A stretch of DNA of 64,000 nucleotides. It comes from Thermosulfurimonas sp. F29. Its GTDB lineage: Bacteria; Desulfobacterota; Thermodesulfobacteria; Thermodesulfobacteriales; Thermodesulfobacteriaceae. Location: positions 1 to 64,000 of the forward strand of contig NZ_JAIFYA010000002.1 in assembly GCF_019688735.1 (NCBI RefSeq), given 5' to 3'. The notes below the pieces were generated by a model. That model had not been told where the DNA came from and ran no database searches. It saw only the letters and a program-made list of their open reading frames with translations. This document shows, piece by piece, positions 19,357 to 26,625 of the stretch; position 1 is the first letter of the stretch, and every line of letters begins with the position of its first letter. Made by a program: the position numbers and the translations under genes.

Positions 19357-20057
19357 CGAGACCCGAGCCCGGCTTTCGGTGTGGACCCCGGGCCGTTCTG
19401 ATCCTCACCGAGCCCGACTTTCGCTTTTTCAGGAAGTTCCTCCCTTTTCGGGAGGGACGGCGGCTTTTCCTCTCCGAGATCCGGTACGGAAGTGAGGGGG
19501 CCCTGGCGGGTCCGGCCCTGGGGGCCCCTCAGGCGGTCATGTTGCTGGAAAACCTGGCCGCGGCCGGGGTTGAGGAGGTCCTGGTTTACGGGTGGTGCGG
19601 CTCCCTGAGGGAGGATCTCCCGCCCGGAGAGATCCTCCTTCCCGAAAAGGCCCTGAGTCTGGAGGGCACCTCCCGCCACTATCTACCCCGGCGCCGGGTC
19701 TTCCGGCCGGCCTCCGGGCTTCTTCGGGGCCTGAAAAGGGCGCTTGAGGTGAAGGGGGTTTCGTTTCGGGTGGGGGCCCTGGTCTCCACCGATGCTCCTT
19801 ACCGGGAAGATCGAGAATTTCTCCGTCGTTTTTCCGCCCGGGCCGTGGCCGTGGACATGGAGACGGCGGCCCTGTTTGCCGCCGCCGAGGCCCTGGGACT
19901 GAGGCTTGCGGCTCTGCACCTGGTAAGCGACCGCCTGCGCCCCGAAGGACGCGAAACCCTCGCCCCCTCCCCCCGCGCCACGATGCGAAAGCTACTTTTT
20001 CCCCTATTTCGTGCCTTCTTGAGTTCGTCCGGTGCCGCTGGATTTAACCGGATTTAA
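19245..20057 (+). CDS. Nucleoside phosphorylase-superfamily protein
   Basis: The product belongs to the PNP_UDP phosphorylase/nucleosidase fold, with a phosphate or ribose loop (EVLVYGWCGSLREDLPPGEI) and the diagnostic VAVDMETAALFAAAEALGL. It would cleave a nucleoside in salvage or in futalosine or methylthioadenosine metabolism; the substrate is not decided by the sequence. The start is uncertain. The domain clearly begins near 19390 (AVLILTEPDF), but the last ATG, GTG or TTG in frame is the GTG at 19245, so at least 45 N-terminal codons overlap the zinc-ribbon frame in another frame. A noncanonical start after 19356 is possible. Confidence 0.75.
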   Translation: MSHLLKGLAGEPSFRRGPGRGPGEAFKGGEVLPEESLTRPEPGFRCGPRAVLILTEPDFRFFRKFLPFREGRRLFLSEIRYGSEGALAGPALGAPQAVMLLENLAAAGVEEVLVYGWCGSLREDLPPGEILLPEKALSLEGTSRHYLPRRRVFRPASGLLRGLKRALEVKGVSFRVGALVSTDAPYREDREFLRRFSARAVAVDMETAALFAAAEALGLRLAALHLVSDRLRPEGRETLAPSPRATMRKLLFPLFRAFLSSSGAAGFNRI

Positions 20058-20248
20058 TCAGGGGCCTGATCCCCCGGCATCCCTAAATCCTGAGTGGCAA
20101 TTATCTCCCTGCCTTTTCCGGCCATCCGGCTTGCTCCGGAAGCGTTCCGGACCGAATTTGAAGAAATTCGACGAAATTTTGTGAAAGAGTGCGCAAGTCC
20201 ATGGTAATCGGAATTTCTTCTTCTTACACTTCTCACACTTGATTGAAT

Positions 20249-20278
20249 TTGACTTCGGGCCTGATTTCGGGATATAAG
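20249..20278 (+). promoter_or_regulatory. Sigma-70-type promoter of the barrel gene
   Basis: TTGACT at 20249 and TATAAG at 20273 are 18 bases apart and lie 40 bases before the ATG of the barrel gene. The rest of the 260-base gap (20058-20317) shows nothing else that I can identify. Confidence 0.55.
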
Positions 20279-20317
20279 CCCGGAAAACGGGGAATTTTCG
20301 GACATTGAGGGGGACGA

Positions 20318-21149
20318 ATGCGTAAGGCTAGAGTAATTCTGCTTCTGGGGTTGATTTTTCTGCTGGTGGTGGTTTCGGCGGCCCCGGCCGGGGTGTGGAG
20401 GGTGAAGGTGCGGCCGGGGGTGATGGTGGGCGAGGAGGCGGCCTCGGACTTCTATGTGGACGCCTTCGTGCCCGTGGCCGGGGATAACGACACCGTCCTT
20501 TTCATGAACTACATCTACCGCTTCGGCACCAACGAAAGTCAGGAGTGGAACCTGGGCCTGGGGCTTCGGCAGATGTGGCGAAGCTGGATCCTCGGAGGCG
20601 TCCTTTACTACGACTGGCTCTCCTCCTCTCTCGGCAACCACTACGACCAGGTGACGCTTGCCCTTGAGGCCTTATCCAACAGGTACTTTGACGCCAGGCT
20701 GAACTTTTATCTCCCCATGGGCCGGCATGTGACGAAGATCGAGGACCGGGAGGTGGTTTCGGGGTATGTGTTTTCGGGCCGGGGGCTCTGGGAGGTTTAC
20801 GAGCGGATGAGGAGGTATGAAGAGGCCGCAAAGGGGGTGGAGTTCGAGGTGGGGCGGCTATCATCTTATCCTTTCCGGCTACAACGGCACGGTGCCTAAC
20901 AGTTGTGCGGACTAGAGAATTTCTGCTGGAGGTGGTGTGATAGGAGGCCTGCACCTGAAAGGATTTCGCCGGCTGGGGTTCTGGAGAGCTTTCCCGCGGC
21001 CCCGCGCGGGGCCTACATCATGTGGGGCGCCCCCGAGCGCCGGGCCCTCAATTGAGATCCGGGTGCCCTTTCCCTATCCGCGACGGCCGGAGCTGACCCA
21101 CACGCCCGAATTTGCGGCCCTTCAGGCCGGGGTGTACCGGGCGCTGTGA
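20318..21149 (+). pseudogene. Inverse-autotransporter-like outer-membrane beta-barrel gene, broken
   Basis: The open part (20318-20899, 193 residues) starts with a signal peptide (VILLLGLIFLLVVVSAAPAG) and has barrel-strand motifs of the inverse autotransporter family (GLGLRQMWRSWILGGVLYYD, ARLNFYLPMG). Frameshifts begin near 20860. The rest survives in other frames: GYNGTVPNSC at about 20878-20910, GGLHLKGFRRLG from about 20942, and the last strand IEIRVPFPYPRRPELTHTPE to the TGA at 21147-21149. The intact protein would sit in the outer membrane. Its tail (21087-21146) recurs at 21728-21787 on the far side of the TumA-like module. Confidence 0.65.
21087..21146 (+). repeat. Direct repeat A, copy 1: 3' end of the barrel gene
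   Basis: These 60 bases encode the last residues PELTHTPEFAALQAGVYRAL. About 50 of the 60 bases match 21728-21787 in the same orientation, with no gaps. The two copies flank the TumA-like antitoxin and its broken partner. Confidence 0.8.
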
Positions 21150-21169
21150 AGGTTAAGAAGGCGACCGGG

Positions 21170-21550
21170 TTACAGGTCCACCTCAAAGATCACTTTCTTG
21201 TAGGCGACCTTGGGTGTGAGGCGATCCCTCTTCCCCCGGGGATTTCTCTCGAGCTCCAAGAAGCCTAAATCGGAGAGGATCTTAACGTCCTGCTGAACGC
21301 TTCTCAGGTTGCGGTGAAGAAGGTTGGCAAGCTCATAAATGGACTTTGGGCGGTGTCTGCGCACGGCCTTAAGAAGCTCAAGACGTCTTTCTGAAAGCAC
21401 TTTTCGCATGGTTTTACAGTCCGGAAAAACCACAACATACTTTCCGGGTTTTGCTACTTTTCCTTTTGCAAGGGTTTCCATCACCGCTTGGGCCTCTCTT
21501 AAAGTTTCCTCAAGGCTTTTGATCTCCACTTTTACCTTTTTAGTTTTCAT
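21170..21550 (-). CDS. TumA-like antitoxin / HTH DNA-binding protein
   Basis: This 126-residue protein has a winged helix-turn-helix in its C-terminal half (KSIYELANLLHRNLRSVQQD, then a wing NPRGKRDRLTPKVAYKKVIF). It resembles the HVO_A0114 DNA-binding family, which pairs with TumE (DUF6516) toxins. A GGAGGAGGTG site lies just before the ATG at 21550. Immediately upstream on the same strand are remains of a TumE-like frame, so this is likely an orphaned antitoxin that represses its own promoter. It is complete, with no lesion visible. Confidence 0.7.
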   Translation of the reverse strand: MKTKKVKVEIKSLEETLREAQAVMETLAKGKVAKPGKYVVVFPDCKTMRKVLSERRLELLKAVRRHRPKSIYELANLLHRNLRSVQQDVKILSDLGFLELERNPRGKRDRLTPKVAYKKVIFEVDL

Positions 21551-21556
21551 GTTTTT

Positions 21557-21703
21557 TCACCTCCTCCAGGGCCTTCCAAAGTCTTCAAAAAGCTGAGCCA
21601 CCGTAGTGAACGGGTAAGGTTTCCTTTTTATGATAGATCAGCCGGACTCCCATATAAGGATTTTATGCCGTATATATAGAAGCCGCAAGCTGTATCTCTC
21701 TAA
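21557..21703 (-). pseudogene. Remnant of a TumE-like toxin gene
   Basis: On the minus strand one frame reads RYSLRLLYIRHKILIWESG, a stop, then SIIKRKPYPFTTVAQLFEDF and GRPWRR with a TGA 6 bases before the antitoxin ATG. The PYPFTTVAQLFEDF stretch resembles the conserved PYRF-x-S-x-EQL-x-DF C-terminus of TumE/DUF6516 toxins, and YSLRLLY the central strand. The N-terminal half is absent, being cut off where repeat A copy 2 begins. The assignment rests on short matches and on the position upstream of the antitoxin. Confidence 0.42.
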
Positions 21704-21727
21704 AAATAGTATATCCGTCTATTCCGG

Positions 21728-21799
21728 CCCGAGCTGACCCACGCGCCGGAGTTCGTGGCCCTTAAGGCCGGGGTGCGCCGGGCGCTGGCGGCGGCATAG
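21728..21799 (+). repeat. Direct repeat A, copy 2: orphan gene tail
   Basis: The frame reads PELTHAPEFVALKAGVRRAL, then AAA and a TAG at about 21797, matching the end of the barrel gene in sequence and frame. No gene body precedes it; the sequence immediately before it belongs to the toxin remnant. It is either a duplicated host gene end or the last scrap of a second barrel gene. Confidence 0.75.
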
Positions 21800-21911
21800 G
21801 AAGGCTTATTTCGGCGGACGGTTCCGGGCCCGGGAATGACCGGAAGGGCCATGAAGGGGAAACGGAGGCGCGGTGGTGGGTGTTTATTTTTTCAGATCCT
21901 GATATAAAATA

Positions 21912-21926
21912 TTTCACACCGTGAAA
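21912..21926. promoter_or_regulatory. Inverted repeat over the GTG start of the ATPase pseudogene
   Basis: TTTCAC and GTGAAA form a perfect inverted repeat with a 3-base spacer, and the right arm contains the GTG start at 21921. A TATAAA box lies just before it (21903-21908), so this could be an operator at the transcription start. There is no Shine-Dalgarno sequence. Confidence 0.35.
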
Positions 21927-22709
21927 CGAAATGCATACATCCCCAGGCTGGTGGCGGAGAGTCTGCGGCGGGCGCTGCGGTTTTCGCCGGTGGTGGTGCT
22001 CACCGGCCCGCGCCAGGTTGGAAAGAGTACCCTCCTCAGGAACGAGCCTCCGGTTAAGGACTGGCCCTATCTTACCCTGGACGACCCGGAGGTGAGGACC
22101 CTGGTGGAGCGGGCCCCGGAGGAGCTACTCTCTTATCTCCAGGGTTTCCGAGAGCCTGGCCGGAAGGGCGGTCTATCTCGATCTTACGGGGTTTCTCCTG
22201 GACGAGCTTTACGGTCCGCCGGAGGGGCTTCTTGCGCTAGCCCGGGAGATGAGGCTTCCGGAGAGGGCCGCTCCGGGGGAGGACAAATATCCCGAAATGG
22301 ATCCTCAAGCGGCCCAAATTCTACTATCTCGATCCGGGGCTGGCCTGTGCCCTGGCCGGATACACGCATCCGGAGGAGGTCCCCCGGGAGTTTCTGGGCG
22401 CACTCTTTGAGACCCTGGTTTTCATGAATCTCTGGAGTCTTAAGGATCTCGTGCCCGGAGCCGCGCTTTTCTTCCTCCATACCTCCGGAGGGCGGGAATG
22501 GGAGGTGGATTTTCTGTTAAAGTTCGGCCCTGCCTTTCAGGCCTTTTGAGGCGAAGCTCACCGGGAAGCCGGGGCTTAAGGACGCGGAGGCCCTCTTAAA
22601 ACTCAGAGAGATCCTTCCCGGGCTCGAAAAGACCTGGCTCGTGCATGCCGGAAAGGAGGCTTTTTCGCTTCCCGGCGGGGTGGAGGCCGTGCCCTGGTGG
22701 CGGCTTTAA
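21921..22709 (+). pseudogene. AAA_14/DUF4143-type ATPase, broken
   Basis: The N-terminus is intact (GTG at 21921; Walker A VVLTGPRQVGKSTLL; WPYLTLDDPEVR), but the part with Walker B is deleted. The rest survives in three frames: SLAGRAVYLDLTGFLLDEL at about 22150, RPKFYYLDPGLACALAGYTH from about 22310, REWEVDFLLKFG near 22510, and finally FEAKLTGKPGLKDAEALLKL to a TAA at 22709. These are the C-terminal nuclease-like parts of this ATPase family. Several deletions or frameshifts make function very unlikely. Its last 38 bases are repeated at 23471-23508. Confidence 0.85.
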
Positions 22710-22710
22710 T
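22673..22710 (+). repeat. Direct repeat B, copy 1: 3' end of the ATPase gene
   Basis: This 38-bp sequence encodes GGVEAVPWWRL and the TAA stop of the ATPase pseudogene plus one base. It is identical to 23471-23508 in the same orientation, and the pair flanks vapBC. Confidence 0.97.
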
Positions 22711-22737
22711 TGACTTTAAACGACTTTACGGTTTATT
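22710..22737 (+). promoter_or_regulatory. Promoter and operator repeats of vapBC
   Basis: TTGACT (22710) and TTTATT (22732) are 16 bases apart and form a modest promoter. GACTTTA occurs twice, at 22712 and 22722, exactly 10 bases apart, which is one helical turn and typical of ribbon-helix-helix antitoxin operators. The site begins directly at the end of direct repeat B copy 1. Confidence 0.45.
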
Positions 22738-22778
22738 TGATTGAATAAAAGGCAAATTTTTAAATCGAGGAGGAAAGG

Positions 22779-23015
22779 GTGAGAAGGGCCACGAAAGTCA
22801 TAACGGTTTCGCTCCCTGAAGAAACCTGGAAGGAGCTTAAGAGGAGGGCGGCTCTTTTGGGAAAGAGTATTTCGGCTTTTGTCCGGGAGCGCCTTGAAGA
22901 GGAACTCGGGAAGGAGAGGTTTTACATGGAGCTTGACCAGAGACTTCGGGCTTTGGCCCGGGAGGTGGGAGGGCACCTGGAAGGATGGGATCGCGAGGAA
23001 CTCTACGATGTTTAA
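22779..23015 (+). CDS. VapB-type ribbon-helix-helix antitoxin
   Basis: The 78-residue protein has an N-terminal ribbon-helix-helix DNA-binding domain (KVITVSLPEETWKELKRRAA) and an acidic C-terminal tail (EGWDREELYDV) that would wrap the toxin. The GTG start at 22779 follows a GAGGAGGAAAGG ribosome site. The stop overlaps the ATG of the PIN toxin frame by 8 bases, the usual TA operon arrangement. It would neutralise VapC and repress the operon. Confidence 0.85.
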   Translation: MRRATKVITVSLPEETWKELKRRAALLGKSISAFVRERLEEELGKERFYMELDQRLRALAREVGGHLEGWDREELYDV

Positions 23016-23429
23016 AGCCTTTTTGACACCAATGTGCTGGCTTACGAATATGAGAGAAAGGATCTCCGGAAACGGGCCATCGCCGGAGAATTGCTCGGCA
23101 AGTGGCGGTCTTCAGGAAAGTTGGTGATCTCGGTTCAGGTATTACAGGAATTGTATGTTGTTCTTACCCGGAAGATGGGAATTCCGGAGGAGAGAGCCGA
23201 AGAGGTTGTCCGGCTTTATGCGCAATTTCCGGTGGTTAATGCTGATCCGGATCTGGTATTGAGAGGAATCGAGATAAGCCGGAAGTATAGAATCTCCCTC
23301 TGGGATGCGCTTATTGTTAGTGCGGCCTTAAGGGCAGGATGCCGGACGATCTTTACAGAAGACCTCTCGCACGGGATGAAAATAGAAGGGATCGAGATTG
23401 TAAATCCTTTTTTTTTGGAAGAAACTTGA
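23008..23429 (+). pseudogene. VapC-type PIN toxin with a -1 frameshift near its start
   Basis: The ATG at 23008 begins MFKAF, but the catalytic FDTNVLAYEYE lies in the next frame, reached only if one T is added to the T5 run at 23020-23024. From there the PIN domain is intact to 23429, with the later acidic residues in SLWDALIVSAAL and FTEDLSHG. The only in-frame start after the shift (GTG 23034) would remove the first catalytic Asp. The toxin, a VapC-type ribonuclease, is therefore either inactivated or made through -1 slippage on the T run. Confidence 0.75.
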
Positions 23430-23470
23430 GGCACGATAATGACATCTGCCTTCCGGTGGCGAAGAGACCG

Positions 23471-23508
23471 CGGCGGGGTGGAGGCCGTGCCCTGGTGGCG
23501 GCTTTAAT
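23471..23508 (+). repeat. Direct repeat B, copy 2
   Basis: An identical 38-bp copy of the ATPase 3' end, with no ATPase body in front of it. Its last bases run into the stop codon of the convergent MFS gene (TAA on the minus strand at 23504-23506). Confidence 0.97.
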
Positions 23509-24694
23509 CCCGGGGGACGGCCTTAATCACCACCGGAACCAGGAGAAGGGGCGGGAGCGAGATCCAGAAGGTTAGGAAGAAGAACCCGGCGTAGCCCAGA
23601 TACTCCGCTCCGAACCCCCCCAGGGCCCGGGACAGGGTGAAGGACAGACTGAAAAGTGTTGAGAGCAGGGCGTACTGGCTGGCGCTCATGTCCTTCCGGC
23701 ATAGGCGCATGAGGAAGGCCAGGAAGGCCGCCGTCCCGAGGCCCCCGGTAAAGCTTTCCACGATGGAGGCTCCGTAGACCGTCCAGCGGGCGGACTCCGG
23801 AAGGGCGGCGTAGGCGTAGCCCAGGTTGGAAAGGGACTGGGCGAGGCCCAGCATCCAGAGGGCCCTAAAGAGCCCGAGATGCCGGATGAGTCCACCCCCC
23901 ACCAGCGAACCCACGATGGTGGCCACGCTTCCCAGGGTGCCGGAGATGAGACCGATCTCGAGTCTGGAAAACCCACGGTCCACCCAGAAGGGGTAGATCA
24001 TGGAGCCCATGGTGGCATCCCCGATCTTGAAGGTGAGCACGAAAAAGAGGACGGCCGGGGCATAGGGCCTTTTGAGAAAATCCTTTAGCGGATCGATGTA
24101 TTGTCCGAATATGTCGCTGCTTTTTTGAGTTATTGAGGGAAGCCGCATGTCCGGCAGAAGGAGAATGACGGCGGCCAGCGCCAGGAAAATCACCGTCAGG
24201 GCCAGGAAGGCCGGCCTGAACCCCAGAAAGTGGGAGAGGGCCACGAGACCGCCTCCGGAGCCGATCATGGCCACCCGGTAGGCCGAGACCCGCACCCCGT
24301 TTCCGGGGCCGAGTTCCTCCTCGGTGAGAAGCTCGATGGTGTAGCCGTCAACGGCGATGTCCAGAGTGGCCGAGGAGAGGGTACAGAGAAACACGAAAAG
24401 GATGTAGAGCTTTCCGGCCGGGGGAACCAGGGAGAGCAGGGCCACGGAAAGGGCCAGCCCCGTGAGGGCACCCAGCATCCAGTGATACTTCCGTCCGTAG
24501 CGATCCACCAGCGGGGCCCATAGGGGTTTCAGGCTCCAGGAAAGACCGGCCAGCGAGAGGAGACCTATCTCGACGAGGTTGACCCCCTCGGTCCGGAGAT
24601 AGACCGGAAGGGTCACATAGACGAAGCCGAAGGGCAGCCCCTCGGCGAGATACAGCAGGGCCACCACCGCCATTTTCCGGTAGAAATTCCTCAT
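23504..24694 (-). CDS. AmpG-like MFS transporter
   Basis: The 396-residue protein has about 12 membrane segments and the AmpG/PAT-family features YLAEGLPFGFVYVTLPVYLR at the start and SATLDIAVDGYTIELL in the middle. AmpG proteins import murein breakdown products, but this family is broad and the substrate here is not proven. The start codon ATG (24694) overlaps the stop of the upstream methyltransferase by 4 bases (ATGA), so the two are one operon. Confidence 0.85.
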   Translation of the reverse strand: MRNFYRKMAVVALLYLAEGLPFGFVYVTLPVYLRTEGVNLVEIGLLSLAGLSWSLKPLWAPLVDRYGRKYHWMLGALTGLALSVALLSLVPPAGKLYILFVFLCTLSSATLDIAVDGYTIELLTEEELGPGNGVRVSAYRVAMIGSGGGLVALSHFLGFRPAFLALTVIFLALAAVILLLPDMRLPSITQKSSDIFGQYIDPLKDFLKRPYAPAVLFFVLTFKIGDATMGSMIYPFWVDRGFSRLEIGLISGTLGSVATIVGSLVGGGLIRHLGLFRALWMLGLAQSLSNLGYAYAALPESARWTVYGASIVESFTGGLGTAAFLAFLMRLCRKDMSASQYALLSTLFSLSFTLSRALGGFGAEYLGYAGFFFLTFWISLPPLLLVPVVIKAVPRD

Positions 24695-25269
24695 AACCTA
24701 AACCCCGGAAGCATTTTCGGTGTCTCGCGACAATAGGCCTCGTATTCTTTGCCGAATCTCTCGTGAAGCTCTCTTTCCTCAAGCGGAATGATCAGGAGCC
24801 GGGTTAAAAGGAGGTCGAGGAGAGCCACCAGGGCCACCGTGAGATACCCGGAAAGGAGAAAGGTCCCGAAGAAGATCAGGCTGTGGGCGAGATAGGTGGG
24901 GTGACGGCACAGGCGAAAGGGGCCCTCGGTGACCAGAGTGTTTGCGGCGGAGGGCCTGAAGTGGGGCAGACCTATGATTCGCCTGCCCAGATAGAGAGCC
25001 GTTAGCACCTGGAGGAGAAGCCCGGCCAGGAGGGACACCGCTCCCAGGACCCTCACGGGGGCGGGAAGGTTGACAACCCCCGCGGCGGCAAAGATTTTCC
25101 GGGTAAGAACGAGGTAGGCTATAATCAACCAGAGGGTAACGATAACGGGATAAAAGAAGAGGCCCAGGGCTTTTCTCACCCTTGGAAGGAGGTGAAGGGG
25201 GAGCCAGAAGAGGGGGATCAGGGGCCAGAAGGCCGTGCTGAGGGCCGCGAGCCAGTCCGACCATTTCAT
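24691..25269 (-). CDS. Isoprenylcysteine methyltransferase-like membrane protein
   Basis: The 192-residue integral membrane protein has five or so hydrophobic segments and the ICMT/PEMT family signature GPFRLCRHPTYLA followed by EERELHERFGKEYEAYCRET, the S-adenosylmethionine binding region. Bacterial members methylate lipids or small molecules; the substrate is unknown. It is the first gene of a two-gene operon with the MFS transporter. Confidence 0.82.
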   Translation of the reverse strand: MKWSDWLAALSTAFWPLIPLFWLPLHLLPRVRKALGLFFYPVIVTLWLIIAYLVLTRKIFAAAGVVNLPAPVRVLGAVSLLAGLLLQVLTALYLGRRIIGLPHFRPSAANTLVTEGPFRLCRHPTYLAHSLIFFGTFLLSGYLTVALVALLDLLLTRLLIIPLEERELHERFGKEYEAYCRETPKMLPGFRL

Positions 25270-25346
25270 GACCAGAATTCTAAAAGTCTTTCGGAGGTAA
25301 GGAAAGTGCTATAAACTTGGATTCAAACCGGAAGGGGTAAAGGGGA

Positions 25347-26009
25347 ATGGGTTACTTCACTTCGGCCTGGGTGGAGGCGGCGCTCGAGCGTTACCGGAGG
25401 CGCGGGCCCCAGGACACCATCATGGGCAAACCGGTGGCCTTCTCGGACAGGCACTATCTTGCGGCCCTGCTTCACATCTACACCGGGACCCTTTCCCTGG
25501 AGAGGATCGCCGCGGTCGCCGGTATCTCGCCGGAGGATCTGCGTCTCCAGCGCTCCCAGGTGGATTTCATGAGTCTGGTGGACTACCTCCGGACCAGGTT
25601 CTCGGAATGGTTCCGGGAACACCTCCTCATGCGGGACTTTGCGCTTGCGGAGTACGGGCGACTGGCCCTGGAATACATCCACCTTGAGGAGCAGGTCCAG
25701 TCCCAGATTAAGATCCCGCTTTTAAACCAGCTAAAGAACCTCTGCTACGAGCTTGAAGACAAGCTCGCCGGGGGAAAGGTGCTTGCCCCCTACGATGAGG
25801 CCCTTTTCAGGCGACTTCTCCTCTTTTTCCTCTCGAGCGAGGCCTTAAGGCCCACCCTGAGCGCCCGCCTCATCAACCGGGCCAGGGAGGCCGGAGAAAG
25901 GGCCTATCCGGGAGAATTCGAGAGGCTCGAGATCCCCGAAAAGGAGGGGTTCCCGGAGGAGCTTTTCCGACACCTCAAGGCCAGCCTGAGCCATGAGAAG
26001 GGAGCTTGA
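25347..26009 (+). CDS. Conserved-looking hypothetical protein
   Basis: I do not recognise this 220-residue protein. It is mainly helical, soluble, without signal peptide or obvious motif, and has a helix-turn-helix-like start (LSLERIAAVAGISPEDLRLQ). GC content and codon use match its neighbours. Its end overlaps the start of nth by 17 bases, and an AAGGGG site precedes the ATG, so it is translated and part of the nth-rluD-coaE operon. Confidence 0.75.
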   Translation: MGYFTSAWVEAALERYRRRGPQDTIMGKPVAFSDRHYLAALLHIYTGTLSLERIAAVAGISPEDLRLQRSQVDFMSLVDYLRTRFSEWFREHLLMRDFALAEYGRLALEYIHLEEQVQSQIKIPLLNQLKNLCYELEDKLAGGKVLAPYDEALFRRLLLFFLSSEALRPTLSARLINRAREAGERAYPGEFERLEIPEKEGFPEELFRHLKASLSHEKGA

Positions 26010-26625
26010 GATCCTTGAGAGACTGAAGAAGGCCTATCCCGACGCCCGCATAGCCCTGCGCTTCGAAAATCCCCTGCAGCTCCTTATCGCCACCATCCTT
26101 TCGGCCCAGTGCACGGACGAGCGGGTGAACCGGGTCACCCCGGAGCTTTTCAGGAAGTATCCCGACGCCCGGGCCTTTGCCGAGGCCGATCTCGAGGAAC
26201 TGGCTCAGGACATCCGGGCCACGGGGTTTTACCAGCAGAAGGCCAGATACATCAAGGAGGCCTGCCGGATCCTGGTGGAAAAACACGGCGGCGAGGTCCC
26301 GAAAAACATGGAGGCCCTGCTCGAGCTTCCGGGAGTGGCCCGCAAGACCGCCAACATCGTGCTGGCCAACGCCTACGGCATAGTGGAGGGAATTCCGGTG
26401 GACACCCATGTAAGGCGGCTGGCCCACCGGCTGGGGCTTTCCCGGGAAAAGGACCCCGAAAAGATCGAGCGGGACCTTATGGCCCTTATCCCCCGGGAGG
26501 ACTGGGCCGTGATCCCCTATGTCCTTCAGGCCCACGGCCGGAAGGTCTGCACCGCCAGGAAGCCGAAGTGCGAGAGGTGCCCGGTTAAAGACCTCTGTCC
26601 CTCGGCCGGGGAACATCTTGCCTGA
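25993..26625 (+). CDS. nth: Endonuclease III
   Basis: The 210-residue HhH-GPD DNA glycosylase/AP lyase has the helix-hairpin-helix with catalytic Lys (LPGVARKTANIVLA), the catalytic Asp (PVDTHVRRL) and a C-terminal [4Fe-4S] loop with CX6-7CX2CX5C spacing (CTARKPKCERCPVKDLC). It removes oxidised pyrimidines. The family length is standard. Confidence 0.97.
   Translation: MRRELEILERLKKAYPDARIALRFENPLQLLIATILSAQCTDERVNRVTPELFRKYPDARAFAEADLEELAQDIRATGFYQQKARYIKEACRILVEKHGGEVPKNMEALLELPGVARKTANIVLANAYGIVEGIPVDTHVRRLAHRLGLSREKDPEKIERDLMALIPREDWAVIPYVLQAHGRKVCTARKPKCERCPVKDLCPSAGEHLA

Noticed and set aside
20057-20070. Terminator at ATCAGG/CCTGAT after the phosphorylase gene
   Set aside because: The stem is 6 bp with a 2-base loop and has no T run.
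26519-26617. Upstream extension of rluD
   Set aside because: The extra 33 residues lie in nth coding sequence in another frame and are Arg/Ser/Pro-rich with no conservation expected.
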